NCBI GenBank assembly: GCA_964637565.1
Contig: CAZWTY010000037.1
Span: forward strand, 1 to 35,533
Length of the DNA: 35,533 nucleotides
Source of the DNA: DYJE01 sp964637565
GTDB taxonomy: Bacteria; Desulfobacterota; Desulfobacteria; Desulfobacterales; Desulfolunaceae
Reading direction: 5' to 3'
In this document: piece after piece, positions 23,008-31,227 of the stretch
Layout: every line of letters begins with the position of its first letter
Position numbering within the stretch: the first letter of the stretch is position 1
Translations under genes and position numbers: made by a program
The notes under the pieces: model-generated
Told to the model about the DNA's origin: nothing
Database searches by the model: none
What the model saw: only the letters and a program-made list of their open reading frames with translations

Positions 23008-23064
23008 GGCTTTCTCCGTCATTTTGGAAAAATGTTAAGATTTATTTTTTTTGAATTAATGTTC

Positions 23065-23080
23065 AGCAATTAACATGCCA
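23065..23080 (-). promoter_or_regulatory. Sigma-54 (-24/-12) promoter for the minor-pilin operon
   Basis: On the minus strand the sequence is TGGCATGTTAATTGCT. It matches the RpoN consensus TGGCAC-N5-TTGCW at all but one position with exact spacing. The expected start site lies near 23053, about 45 bases before the fimT start codon. Confidence 0.72.
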
Positions 23081-23365
23081 CTAAAGTTAACATGGGTTCT
23101 CAACGCCTGGTTACGGCCGTCTTCTCTCAGATAGCTGTGTAATAATTTGATAATATTATGCATTTCAATCCATGCCCTGATTGGATCCACAGGTTTTGCC
23201 CGCTGGGCCGTTCGGTTGAAATGACTTGGCTATAAAAACTATTTATAGTTGGGCTGTAAATTTATTTAATAGCCGGCTGGTTTTGAATCTAATTGTGGGC
23301 CATTGGGCGTCCAAATGGCACAGCCCACAACGAATCATGGAAGATGGTTATCAAGATTCCCGGCA
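23081..23365. other. Intergenic stretch upstream of the pilin operon
   Basis: No gene is seen. The region is AT-rich near 23230-23290, with a small palindrome (AACTATTTATAGTT). It could hold binding sites for an RpoN activator, but no clear repeated motif is visible. Confidence 0.4.
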
Positions 23366-23615
23366 TTGTCATTCCGGGCGGCCGTGATTATTTCGGCACG
23401 TCTTGAGCTTCCGGAGATCTTGGGAATGTGATGTGCCCGCCCTGCATGCCGACCCGGAATCCATGCCCGCGAACGATTTGACGCATGAATAATCGGAGAG
23501 GGTTGCCCATGCCGGCGTGGATTCCGGGTCGGCTTCGAAATGCGAGCCTATGGTTTTTGCCTGGTTAGAAGCGGACTCAAACGTTCTGTTATGTTGGAGG
23601 CCGCCCGGAATGACA
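23366..23615. repeat. MITE-like palindromic element, copy B
   Basis: It has the same terminal inverted repeats as copy A (TTGTCATTCCGGGCGGC ... CCGCCCGGAATGACA) and the internal GACCCGGAATCCATGCC / GGATTCCGGGTCGGC pair. It is nearly identical through much of its length to copy C and in the same orientation. Confidence 0.88.
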
Positions 23616-23696
23616 GGTTGGAGGCCGGAGACCTGGTCGGGCATTGTTTTTCAGGGTTCAGCAGCATTTTTCATATAAAAGGATAAGTCCCTATCC

Positions 23697-23752
23697 CTAT
23701 CGGTATCGGGTTCGGTATCGAACACGAACCCGAAACCTATAGCGATACCGAT
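23697..23752. repeat. GATACC/GATAGC hexamer palindrome, copy H2
   Basis: TATCGGTATCGGGTTCG on the left is answered by CGAACCCGA and GCGATACCGAT on the right. It has the same unit as H1, H3 and H4. It lies between MITE copy B and the ybgC gene. Confidence 0.8.
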
Positions 23753-23907
23753 GATCACAGCATCATCCATGAACCATGATCATGGGATATGCGATGGTCT
23801 TGCATCACAACCCTTTCTTGATCGGAATCGGCAAACCTGATACGAAAATAACGACACACGAACCGCATCGTTCCGCTGCAATACCATGAAAAAAAGGAAA
23901 ACAATTC

Positions 23908-24297
23908 ATGAATCAGAAGGTTTACCATCTGGAAGTTCAGGTGTATTATGAAGACACCGATCATTCGGGCGTGGTCTATCATGCCAACTACCTTAAGTAT
24001 TTCGAAAGGGCCAGGGAACATGTGATCGGAACCCGGGAGCTGTCACGGCTCTGGCACGAAGAGGGCATCGGGTTTGCTGTGTACAGGATCGACATCGGCT
24101 ATTTTGACGGAGCCGTGTTCGGAGACACCCTGGACATCCGGTCCACCTGCCGGAAAGACGGCGAATACAAACTGGTCTGGACCCATGAGGCCTGGAAACC
24201 CGAGGGTCGAAAAGCCGCGGTCAAGGCCACCCTCGAACTGGTCTGCCTGGACAGGGCCAAAAGGCTGATGCCCATTCCCAGATACGATTTTCTCTGA
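23908..24297 (+). CDS. ybgC: YbgC-family acyl-CoA thioesterase
   Basis: The 129-residue hotdog protein has the YbgC signature YYEDTDHSGVVYHANYLKYF near residues 13-32, including the catalytic Asp. The RIDIGYFDGAVFGDTLDI strand pair follows. Family members hydrolyse acyl-CoAs and in some bacteria associate with the Tol-Pal system. No tol genes are present here. AAGGAA precedes the ATG. An FAD-dependent oxidoreductase gene follows after 22 bases, so the two are probably co-transcribed. Confidence 0.93.
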   Translation: MNQKVYHLEVQVYYEDTDHSGVVYHANYLKYFERAREHVIGTRELSRLWHEEGIGFAVYRIDIGYFDGAVFGDTLDIRSTCRKDGEYKLVWTHEAWKPEGRKAAVKATLELVCLDRAKRLMPIPRYDFL

Positions 24298-24319
24298 TCC
24301 ATCATATAAGGGGGCGGCG

Positions 24320-25741
24320 ATGACGGTGATTTCCAAGAACATGCCACAGGACAACAGGGCGGACGTGATTATCGTGGGAGGCGGCCCGGCCGGGCTTTTC
24401 GCCGCTTGTTACCTGGCTGAAAACAGTGATCTGGACGTACTTCTCATCGAAAAGGGTGGCCAGCCCCTCAAACGGAAATGCCCCATCGCCAGAACCGGCC
24501 GATGCGGGAACTGCAAACCCTGCAACATTCTTTCAGGCATTGGCGGGGCCGGGCTCTTTTCAGACGGCAAGCTCAACTACATCTACAAGCTGGGCAAAAC
24601 GGACCTGACCCAGTTTCTTCCGAGGACTGAGGCCCAGGCCCTGATCGACGAAACCGAAGCGATTTTCAACCGTTTCGGCATGGACGGCGATGTCTACCCC
24701 ACCGACATGGAAAAGGCCAAGGCCATCCGCCAGATGGCGAGGCAGCACGGGGTGAACCTCCTTCTCATCAAGCAGAAACACCTGGGGAGCGAACGTCTGC
24801 CCGGTTACATCCACGGGTTTTACGAACATCTTCTGAACCGGAAGGTCCGGATTCACACCGGCGAGGAGGTGAAAGACGTGCTTGTGGAAGACGGGGAAGT
24901 CCGCGGCCTTGTCACGGACAGGGGCGAATACCGGGCGCCAAAGGTGATCCTCGCGCCGGGCCGGGTGGGTGCCGAATGGATGTCCCAGATCGCCAGGACC
25001 CACGGTCTGGGTTCGAGCAACCGTGGCATCGAAATCGGGGTTCGGGTGGAAGTCCACAACGACATCATGCAGGACGTGTGTAATGTGATCTACGACCCCA
25101 CCTTTTTCATCCGCACATCCAAGTACGATGACGAAACACGGACGTTCTGCACCAACCAGGGCGGTTTTGTGTCCGTGGAAAACTACAAGCGCTTCGCCTG
25201 TGTCAACGGCCATGCCTACATGGACCATAAATCGGACAACACCAACTTCGCTTTCCTGTCCAAGGTGGTCCTCACCGAACCGGTGACGGACAACCAGGCC
25301 TACGGGGAATCCATCGGTTACCTGGCCTCCCTCATCGGCGGGGGAAAGCCGGTACTCCAGCGTTACGGAGACTTGAAACGGGGCAGGCGAAGCACCTGGG
25401 CCCGCATCCGGAACAGCTACATCGAACCCACCCTGCCCGACGTGGTCTGCGGCGACATCGCCATGACCCTTCCCGAAAGGATTCTCACCAATCTGATGGA
25501 AGGCCTTGAAAAACTGAACCGGGTCATTCCCGGGGTCACCAACGAGGAAACCCTTCTTTACGCCCCGGAAATCAAGTTCTTCGCCACCCAGATCGAAAGT
25601 TCGAACACCCTGGAGACGAAGGTGAAAGGCATGTTCATCGCCGGTGACGGTCCGGGCGTGGCCGGGAACATCGTGTCCGCCGCCGCCACGGGAATCATTC
25701 CGGCCAAAGCCATCGTCCGGTCTTTCCGGGAGGTCAGTTGA
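24320..25741 (+). CDS. FAD-dependent oxidoreductase (COG2509-type)
   Basis: The 473-residue protein has an N-terminal FAD-binding motif (DVIIVGGGPAGLFAACYLAE near residues 15-34). It also has a conserved Cys-rich insertion, KCPIARTGRCGNCKPC, then GIGGAGLFSDGKLN. The C-terminal GMFIAGDGPGVAGNIVSAAATG closes the FAD site. This is the uncharacterised FAD-dependent dehydrogenase group COG2509. The four Cys could bind a metal or cluster (inference). Its substrate is unknown. The start has GGGGGCGG upstream. It forms a two-gene unit with ybgC, bracketed by copies of both palindromic repeat families. Confidence 0.88.
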   Translation: MTVISKNMPQDNRADVIIVGGGPAGLFAACYLAENSDLDVLLIEKGGQPLKRKCPIARTGRCGNCKPCNILSGIGGAGLFSDGKLNYIYKLGKTDLTQFLPRTEAQALIDETEAIFNRFGMDGDVYPTDMEKAKAIRQMARQHGVNLLLIKQKHLGSERLPGYIHGFYEHLLNRKVRIHTGEEVKDVLVEDGEVRGLVTDRGEYRAPKVILAPGRVGAEWMSQIARTHGLGSSNRGIEIGVRVEVHNDIMQDVCNVIYDPTFFIRTSKYDDETRTFCTNQGGFVSVENYKRFACVNGHAYMDHKSDNTNFAFLSKVVLTEPVTDNQAYGESIGYLASLIGGGKPVLQRYGDLKRGRRSTWARIRNSYIEPTLPDVVCGDIAMTLPERILTNLMEGLEKLNRVIPGVTNEETLLYAPEIKFFATQIESSNTLETKVKGMFIAGDGPGVAGNIVSAAATGIIPAKAIVRSFREVS

Positions 25742-25747
25742 ATCGCA

Positions 25748-25801
25748 ATCGGCATCGCTATCGGTATCAGCATCGAACCAGATAGCGATACCGATGCCGA
25801 T
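25748..25801. repeat. GATACC/GATAGC hexamer palindrome, copy H3
   Basis: A left arm of ATCGGCATCGCTATCGGTAT type pairs with a right arm of GATAGCGATACCGATGCCGA type, with two mismatches, around a loop of about twelve bases. It begins only six bases after the stop codon of the FAD oxidoreductase. Confidence 0.85.
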
Positions 25802-25859
25802 GATCCAGATTGAACCACCTACAACGAATCATAAAAGATGTTTGTCACGATTCCCGTCA

Positions 25860-26110
25860 TTGTCATTCCGGGCGGCCGTGATTTTTTCGGCACGTCTTGA
25901 GCTTCCGGAAATCTTGGGACTGTGAGATGCCCGACCTGCAAGCCGACCCGGAATCCATGCCCGCAAACGATTTGACGCATGAATGTTCGTAAAGGGTTGC
26001 CTATGCCGGCGTGGATTCCGGGTCGGCTTCGGAATTCGAGCCTGTGATTTTTCTCTGGTCCGAAGCGGGCTCAAACGTTGCGTCATGTTGGAGGCCGCCC
26101 GGAATGACAA
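25860..26110. repeat. MITE-like palindromic element, copy C
   Basis: A 251-base copy with terminal repeats TTGTCATTCCGGGCGGC and GCCGCCCGGAATGACAA. It has the same orientation as copy B and is nearly identical to it, which suggests recent spread. Confidence 0.88.
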
Positions 26111-26235
26111 GGTTGTGAGCCGGAGACCTGGTTCGGGCTTGGTTTTTTCAGTGTATCAATCTCTTCTTCCATATAACCGGCAAAGAGTTATTGACAACGT
26201 TACATGAGATTGCCCAGAGCCCCACGTGTTTTTTA

Positions 26236-26264
26236 TTGAACCTTTCTCACATATCCCCTATAAT
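26236..26264 (+). promoter_or_regulatory. Sigma-70 promoter for the HD-GYP gene
   Basis: TTGAAC at 26236-26241 and TATAAT at 26259-26264 have a 17-base spacer. The expected start site is near 26271, about 45 bases before the chosen ATG. Confidence 0.75.
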
Positions 26265-26316
26265 CGTTGACAAATTTTACCGGGCAGGGAATGCCCGGGG
26301 CAAGGGCAGGGGGGCC

Positions 26317-27564
26317 ATGCTGAACGACAATCAGAAACTTCAAAGTCTCACACGTCTCGGGATTGAGCTGAACCAGGTCCAGGACCTGGACATCCTGATG
26401 GAACACATTCTTTCCAAAGCCAGGGATTTCGTGGGAGCCGACGCCGGGTCCATCTATATCAAGGACGGTGATGAGCTTAATTTTTCCTATACCCAGAACA
26501 ACACCCTTCAGAAACGCATGCCCCCGGGCGAGAAACTGATCTACTCCACCTACTCCATACCCGTGGACACGTCCAGCATGGCAGGCTATGTGGCCGCAAC
26601 AGGCCGGCTTCTCAATGTTCCCGACGTCTACGCCATCAAAAGCAGCGAGCCCTACAGGTTCAACAAGGCCTTTGACGTGACCTCGGATTACAGAACCAAG
26701 TCCGTGCTCACCATGCCCCTCACCAGCTCACGAAACAAGGTGGTGGGGATTCTCCAGATCATCAACGCCCAGGACGACCAGGGCCGGATTCGGGCTTTCA
26801 CAGCCGGAGACGAGGAGATGATGCTTCATTTTGCCAGCATCGCCGTGGTGGCTCTGGAGCGGGCCCAGATGACCCGGGCCATTCTTCTCCGGATGATCCG
26901 CATGGCCGAACTGAGGGACCCCAAGGAAACGGGGGCCCATGTCAACCGAGTGGCAGGCTATTCCCTGGAGATTTACGAACGCTGGGCCAGGAGACACGGG
27001 GTGCCCAAGGACGACATGGACATGAACCGGGACAGTCTCCGCATGGCGGCCATGCTTCACGATGTGGGCAAGGTGGCCATCAGCGACCTTATCCTGAAAA
27101 AACCGGGGCGGTTCGAACCCGATGAGTTTGAAATCATGAAAACCCACACCGTCCACGGGGCTCGGCTTTTCAGCGTCGGCCGATCCGAATACGAGGACGC
27201 GGCACGGGTGGTGGCCATTTCCCATCACGAACGGTGGGACGGCAAGGGTTACCCAGGCCATGTGGACATCGACACGGGAAAACCTCTCGAAGGCTTCACC
27301 GTGGGCAACGGTCAGGCCCGTGGGAAAAAAGGGGAGGAAATCCCCCTGTTTGGTCGCATCGTGGCTCTGGCCGATGTTTACGACGCCTTGTGTTCGGCCC
27401 GGATCTACAAGGAAGCCTGGAAAGAATCGGACGTGCTGGACCTGATCGAAAAGGAAAGGGGAGCCCAGTTCGACCCCGAGATCGTCGATATTTTCATGGA
27501 GGCCCAGGACGCCATCAAAGCCATCCGGGAACGGTATTCCAACAGTGGTTTCGAGGAGCCCTGA
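26317..27564 (+). CDS. GAF and HD-GYP domain protein (probable cyclic-di-GMP phosphodiesterase)
   Basis: The 415-residue protein has an N-terminal GAF sensor domain (about residues 10-180, with FVGADAGSIYIKD and VLTMPLTSSRNKVVGILQI). An HD-GYP domain follows, with MLHDVGKVAISD near residue 245, FEPDEFEIMKTH, and HHERWDGKGYPG near 303-314. All the HD and GYP residues needed for metal binding and c-di-GMP hydrolysis are there, so activity is expected. GAF domains bind small ligands, but the ligand here cannot be predicted. No receiver domain is present. ATG 26317 lies downstream of the good promoter; a longer open frame to 26191 would begin upstream of it. Its targets may include the pili encoded nearby (inference). 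Confidence 0.92.
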   Translation: MLNDNQKLQSLTRLGIELNQVQDLDILMEHILSKARDFVGADAGSIYIKDGDELNFSYTQNNTLQKRMPPGEKLIYSTYSIPVDTSSMAGYVAATGRLLNVPDVYAIKSSEPYRFNKAFDVTSDYRTKSVLTMPLTSSRNKVVGILQIINAQDDQGRIRAFTAGDEEMMLHFASIAVVALERAQMTRAILLRMIRMAELRDPKETGAHVNRVAGYSLEIYERWARRHGVPKDDMDMNRDSLRMAAMLHDVGKVAISDLILKKPGRFEPDEFEIMKTHTVHGARLFSVGRSEYEDAARVVAISHHERWDGKGYPGHVDIDTGKPLEGFTVGNGQARGKKGEEIPLFGRIVALADVYDALCSARIYKEAWKESDVLDLIEKERGAQFDPEIVDIFMEAQDAIKAIRERYSNSGFEEP

Positions 27565-27747
27565 CATGGTCCTTACCGGAGCAAAAACCCTCCTTTTCCG
27601 GTGCTTTTCAGGCTTCGATTTCCTTCTTTCAAAATTTTTTCTTCATAAAATAAATCCATTGGATAAAGCCCCTTTCATTCCTATTGACAATTTGAAAACT
27701 TGTGTCATCTTTGGTGGCCAACATTGACCTTTCACAGGGAGTTTTGA

Positions 27748-28251
27748 ATGCTGATCCATCCATTCGATCTGGATAAAGATTCCGGCTATCCATCCAGATC
27801 CTCATTTGTGGTAAAAAAGCAGAACGGTGACGTAGGCTACGGAGTTTATACGAAAAAACGTATCGAGAGGGGAAACATGGTAGCCCGGTTCACCGGTCTC
27901 ATTGTCCATGAAATCGTTCAGCATTCCCTGCAGATCAATCCGACCACCCACATCCTGGATACCCATTTTGCCGGTTACCTTCTCCACTCATGCAGCCCCA
28001 ATGTCATTCTGGACATGAGCGATTTCACCATCTGGGCCCTGCGCGATATCGAGAAAGGTGAAGCGCTGACCATGGATTACGCCAGCACCGAGGATGTTCT
28101 TTACAGACAGTTCAAATGCCTGTGCAACTCCGAAAACTGCCGCCACTGGATCAGCGGACGAAAAGAAAAAGTTAACGAAGAAGGCCGCGCCTACCTGGAC
28201 AGTCTGGCCATGGAAAAGGCGGCCGCCCTCCAGATTTTAAAAACAGCCTGA
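27748..28251 (+). CDS. SET-domain protein (putative protein-lysine methyltransferase)
   Basis: The 167-residue protein has the SET core: GYGVYTKKRIERGNMVARF near residues 30-48, LHSCSPNV (C82) in place of NHSCxPN, and GEALTMDYAS (Y111). A post-SET-like Cys group follows (C124, C126, C131 in CLCNSENC). SET enzymes use S-adenosylmethionine to methylate lysine in proteins. Bacterial targets are mostly unknown. ACAGGGAG precedes the ATG. A TTGACA hexamer at 27684 may be part of its promoter, but the -10 is poor. A PLP decarboxylase gene starts 29 bases after its stop, so the two probably form an operon. Confidence 0.85.
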   Translation: MLIHPFDLDKDSGYPSRSSFVVKKQNGDVGYGVYTKKRIERGNMVARFTGLIVHEIVQHSLQINPTTHILDTHFAGYLLHSCSPNVILDMSDFTIWALRDIEKGEALTMDYASTEDVLYRQFKCLCNSENCRHWISGRKEKVNEEGRAYLDSLAMEKAAALQILKTA

Positions 28252-28280
28252 TGAACCCATAGAAAGTGGATTGAACGACC

Positions 28281-29516
28281 ATGGAAAACAGCCCGGAAGG
28301 AACCTTCTGGTGGCAAAGGGAAGACCTCGCCTACAGGGAGGGGTTTCTGCATCTCGCAGGACAGAACCTGGAACAACTCGCCCATGAAATGGGAACACCG
28401 TTGTTTGTTTACAGCGCAGAAAGGGTTCGCGCCAACATTCTGAGGATCAGGGCAGCCCTTGAAAGGACAAAGGTTCCCTTTCGTCTGTTCTACGCCATGA
28501 AGGCCAACCGGTTCACCCCTCTGCTGACCTACCTGAAATCCACAGGCCTGTGCGGCATCGACTCCTGCTCTCCGGAAGAGGTGCTTCACGCAAGATCCTG
28601 CGGGTTTACGGGCGCTGACATTTCATACACCGCCTGTTCCGTGTCGGATTCAGACCTGGCCGTGGTGCTCCGCCAGAAGGGGATTCTCGTCAACTGCGAT
28701 TCCATGAGCATGATCCGGAAAATCGGGGCGGCCTGCCCGGGCATGGAGATCGGGATTCGGCTGAACCCTTCCATGGGCATCGGATACGGGTCGGTGTCGG
28801 TTCTCAGGTACAGCGGGGACAAGACGAGCAAGTTCGGGATCTACGCCGAACAACTGGACGAGGCCCTGAAAACAGCCAGAGACGCCGGGCTTTCCGTGGT
28901 GCGGATTCATTTTCATACCGGCTGCGGCTACCTCAGTTCCCAACTGGAAGCCCTGGACAACATCATCGGCACCTGCCTCGACATGGCCCGTTCCGTCAAG
29001 ACCCTTCGGGCTGTGAACATCGGCGGAGGCCTGGGCCTGCCCCACACGGCCGACGACCGTCCCATGGACCTGGACGCCTGGGCTTCGGTGATCGCCTCCC
29101 ATTTAAACGGTAAAAATCTCCAGCTCCATGTGGAGCCGGGTGATTACATCGCCAAAGACGGCGGGGTTCTCCTTCTTTCGGTGAATACGGTGGAAAAAAA
29201 GCGGAACACCCTTTTCGCCGGCGTGAACGGCGGGTTTAACCTCGCCGTTGAGCCTTTCTATTACAGCCTGCCCTGCGAACCTTTGGCCTGCCAGATCAGG
29301 GGCGGCCTGGGTGAGGTGTTCGCTCCTGAAAATCTCACACCCTACAGCATCTGCGGCAACATCAACGAGGCCCTGGATGTGTGGATGGAAAACAAACCCA
29401 TGCCGGAAATCCGGGAAGGTGACACCTTGGCCATGATCAACGCCGGGGGCTACGCATCGGCCATGAGTTCCAACCACTGCATGAGAGGAGTTTTCAGGGA
29501 ATGTCTGATTCCCTGA
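28281..29516 (+). CDS. Fold-type III PLP decarboxylase (ornithine/diaminopimelate decarboxylase family)
   Basis: The 411-residue protein has the alanine-racemase-like barrel and C-terminal beta domain of Orn/DAP/Arg decarboxylases. K74 in YAMKAN binds PLP. HFHTGCGYL gives the family's HxGSG-type loop with Cys replacing Ser. NIGGGLGL is the phosphate loop, and CGNINEALDVW holds the C-terminal active-site Cys. Where DAP decarboxylases usually have EPGR, this protein has EPGDYI. The substrate is therefore probably not meso-diaminopimelate. It resembles LysA-type enzymes found in other biosynthetic settings. The pairing with a SET methyltransferase is unusual. An alternative role in modifying an amino acid or small metabolite is possible. 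Confidence 0.83.
   Translation: MENSPEGTFWWQREDLAYREGFLHLAGQNLEQLAHEMGTPLFVYSAERVRANILRIRAALERTKVPFRLFYAMKANRFTPLLTYLKSTGLCGIDSCSPEEVLHARSCGFTGADISYTACSVSDSDLAVVLRQKGILVNCDSMSMIRKIGAACPGMEIGIRLNPSMGIGYGSVSVLRYSGDKTSKFGIYAEQLDEALKTARDAGLSVVRIHFHTGCGYLSSQLEALDNIIGTCLDMARSVKTLRAVNIGGGLGLPHTADDRPMDLDAWASVIASHLNGKNLQLHVEPGDYIAKDGGVLLLSVNTVEKKRNTLFAGVNGGFNLAVEPFYYSLPCEPLACQIRGGLGEVFAPENLTPYSICGNINEALDVWMENKPMPEIREGDTLAMINAGGYASAMSSNHCMRGVFRECLIP
29494..29516 (+). terminator. Hairpin at the end of the decarboxylase gene
   Basis: TCAGGGAAT (29494-29502) pairs perfectly with ATTCCCTGA (29508-29516). The second arm contains the stop codon, and GTTTCTATTT follows. It lies inside the last codons and only four bases from the end of the convergent flavoprotein gene. 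Confidence 0.5.
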
Positions 29517-29520
29517 GTTT

Positions 29521-30897
29521 CTATTTGGTTTCCACCACTTTCCGGTGGGGCTTGACCATTTCACTTTTGAGCATTTTTCTCACCGCGTCCCTCATCTCAG
29601 GGTCGCTGGTCAGTTCGAACATGGCCTTGTTGGTGGCCATGGCCCGCTCGTCGTCCTGGGGGAAATCGTAGAGCCCGTGGCTTTCGAAGTAGGCGTGATC
29701 AGCCTGGAACACGAAACGGTGACGGCCGAACACATCGTCCCGGAACACTTTCATTCCGGCCCGGCCAAGGAAGGTGGAGGGGCTGACGTAGGCTTTGTCC
29801 GCCATGGCCAGGCTTCTTTCAGCCGAGTTCCGGATCAGGGCGTCGATGGCTCCGCTTTCAGCCGATTCGTCGGTGATGATATCCACAAGATTCGCGCCCT
29901 GCCATTCGGTGAAAGCCTCCAGAACTTCACGTAAAGGCGCTGTCTGGGTTAGAGGTCCGGCCACGAGAAAACAGAGCTGTTTGCCGGTCATGGTGGGTGT
30001 GTGGGTGTTGTAGAAACCCCGGTCGAAAAAACGCTTCCATTCCGACGACAGGAACCGGTCCCTTATATCCCCGGCCATGACCAGGATGTCCGCTGTTTTG
30101 ATTTTCTTTTCGTACAGGTCGATAAGACCGTCTTTGTCACCGTATACACACTGGTGGTCGAATCCGCACTGGACACAGCCCAGACAGCCCCCGCTGATGG
30201 GAACGTCGGACAGTCTGATGATCTCGGCGTTCTGGAATTGCCCGGCAAAAGCCCGGACCATGGCAGGCAGGTTCGAATCCTCTCTTTCTTCGTCCATCAC
30301 CACCAGAACCTTGTTATCCGTGGCGAGTTTGGGAGCTGACCCCCCGGCCGGAGTGTAGGTGAACGAAGAACGGGTTACTGGGGCGAAGGCCTTGGAGCAG
30401 GCCCTTCGGTTTTCGGCGATGTCGGTGACCTGGGCCGCGAAAGCCAGGAGACGGCTCCGCTCACGCCCGTCGAGAAGATCGTAGGAATCGGCTGAAAACG
30501 ACCCGGCGAAATGCATGCCCAGGTCCTCACAGATGGCCCGGAGGTAGGTATGGGTGCAGTGATCGAAAAAATGGATGGACGTAGTGAGGACAGCCGCGTA
30601 TTTGCCTTGGAAAACCGGGCGGCCTGCTCCCTCGAAGACCATTTCGATGAAACGCTTGAACTGGGACGGGACATTGAAAACGTAAACGGGACTGGCTATG
30701 AGAACCATGTCCGCTTCGGCGACCCGGTTCAGGACATCCTGGAATTTATCCGTGTCTTTTTCAAGGGCCTTGATGTCACGGCCCACATGGACGATGTCGA
30801 AGGAATGTGCGGGCATGTATTTGGCGATGTAGAGGACGGACTGAACCGTGACGGACAGTTCGCCCTTGGGGCTTCCGCTGAGGACGCAGATTTTCAT
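29521..30897 (-). CDS. Tandem NADPH-dependent FMN reductase / iron-sulfur flavoprotein
   Basis: The 458-residue protein contains two flavodoxin-like domains. The first (about residues 1-170) has LSGSPKGELSVT and IASPVYVFNVPSQFKRFIE, the pattern of NADPH-dependent FMN reductases. The second (about 195-380) carries C238-x2-C241-x2-C244-x5-C250 (GGCLGCVQCGFDHQC). That is the compact cluster motif of iron-sulfur flavoproteins such as Isf of methanogens, with ILVMAGDIRDRFLSSEWKRFFDR after it. Isf proteins transfer electrons from ferredoxin to acceptors such as oxygen or peroxide. The fused form is probably a cytoplasmic electron-transfer or detoxifying enzyme. It is a single gene, convergent with the decarboxylase. 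Confidence 0.85.
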   Translation of the reverse strand: MKICVLSGSPKGELSVTVQSVLYIAKYMPAHSFDIVHVGRDIKALEKDTDKFQDVLNRVAEADMVLIASPVYVFNVPSQFKRFIEMVFEGAGRPVFQGKYAAVLTTSIHFFDHCTHTYLRAICEDLGMHFAGSFSADSYDLLDGRERSRLLAFAAQVTDIAENRRACSKAFAPVTRSSFTYTPAGGSAPKLATDNKVLVVMDEEREDSNLPAMVRAFAGQFQNAEIIRLSDVPISGGCLGCVQCGFDHQCVYGDKDGLIDLYEKKIKTADILVMAGDIRDRFLSSEWKRFFDRGFYNTHTPTMTGKQLCFLVAGPLTQTAPLREVLEAFTEWQGANLVDIITDESAESGAIDALIRNSAERSLAMADKAYVSPSTFLGRAGMKVFRDDVFGRHRFVFQADHAYFESHGLYDFPQDDERAMATNKAMFELTSDPEMRDAVRKMLKSEMVKPHRKVVETK

Positions 30898-31055
30898 GGG
30901 GTCTCCCTGGTCTTGATGTTGACGGTGTCTGGCGTTTCAAAAAAATATCGTATACAAAATAGTTGAAACCCCGTTTCACGTCAATGGGCATTTGGGGCAG
31001 GGCAAACGCATGTAAGAATTTTCCGACATGTCATGTTGAGCCGCAGCTCCCAACC

Positions 31056-31219
31056 TTGTCATTCCGGGCGGCCTCCGATATCACGGAGTGATGGAAACAT
31101 CTTCAGAATTTAGCAAAACGAAACCATTCGAGGTCCGAAGCCGACCCGGAATCCACGCCAGCTCGGGCTAAGTCCCCATGCAAATCGAGGGTTGCCTCTT
31201 TCGCGGGCATGGTTTCCGG
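31056..31219. repeat. MITE-like palindromic element, truncated copy D
   Basis: It begins with TTGTCATTCCGGGCGGC and keeps the internal GCCGACCCGGAATCCACGC segment and TCGCGGGCATGG. It then stops before the right terminal repeat and runs directly into hexamer palindrome H4. No gene lies in the 30898-31388 gap apart from this and H4. Confidence 0.75.
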
Positions 31220-31227
31220 TTAATCGG

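Noticed and set aside
23290..23345. Second sigma-54 promoter from TGGCACAGCCCACAAC
   Set aside because: The -24 half fits but the required GC at -12 is absent.
23369..23644. 91-codon open frame inside MITE copy B
   Set aside because: It is an open frame in a palindromic non-coding repeat and is not shared as a protein between copies.
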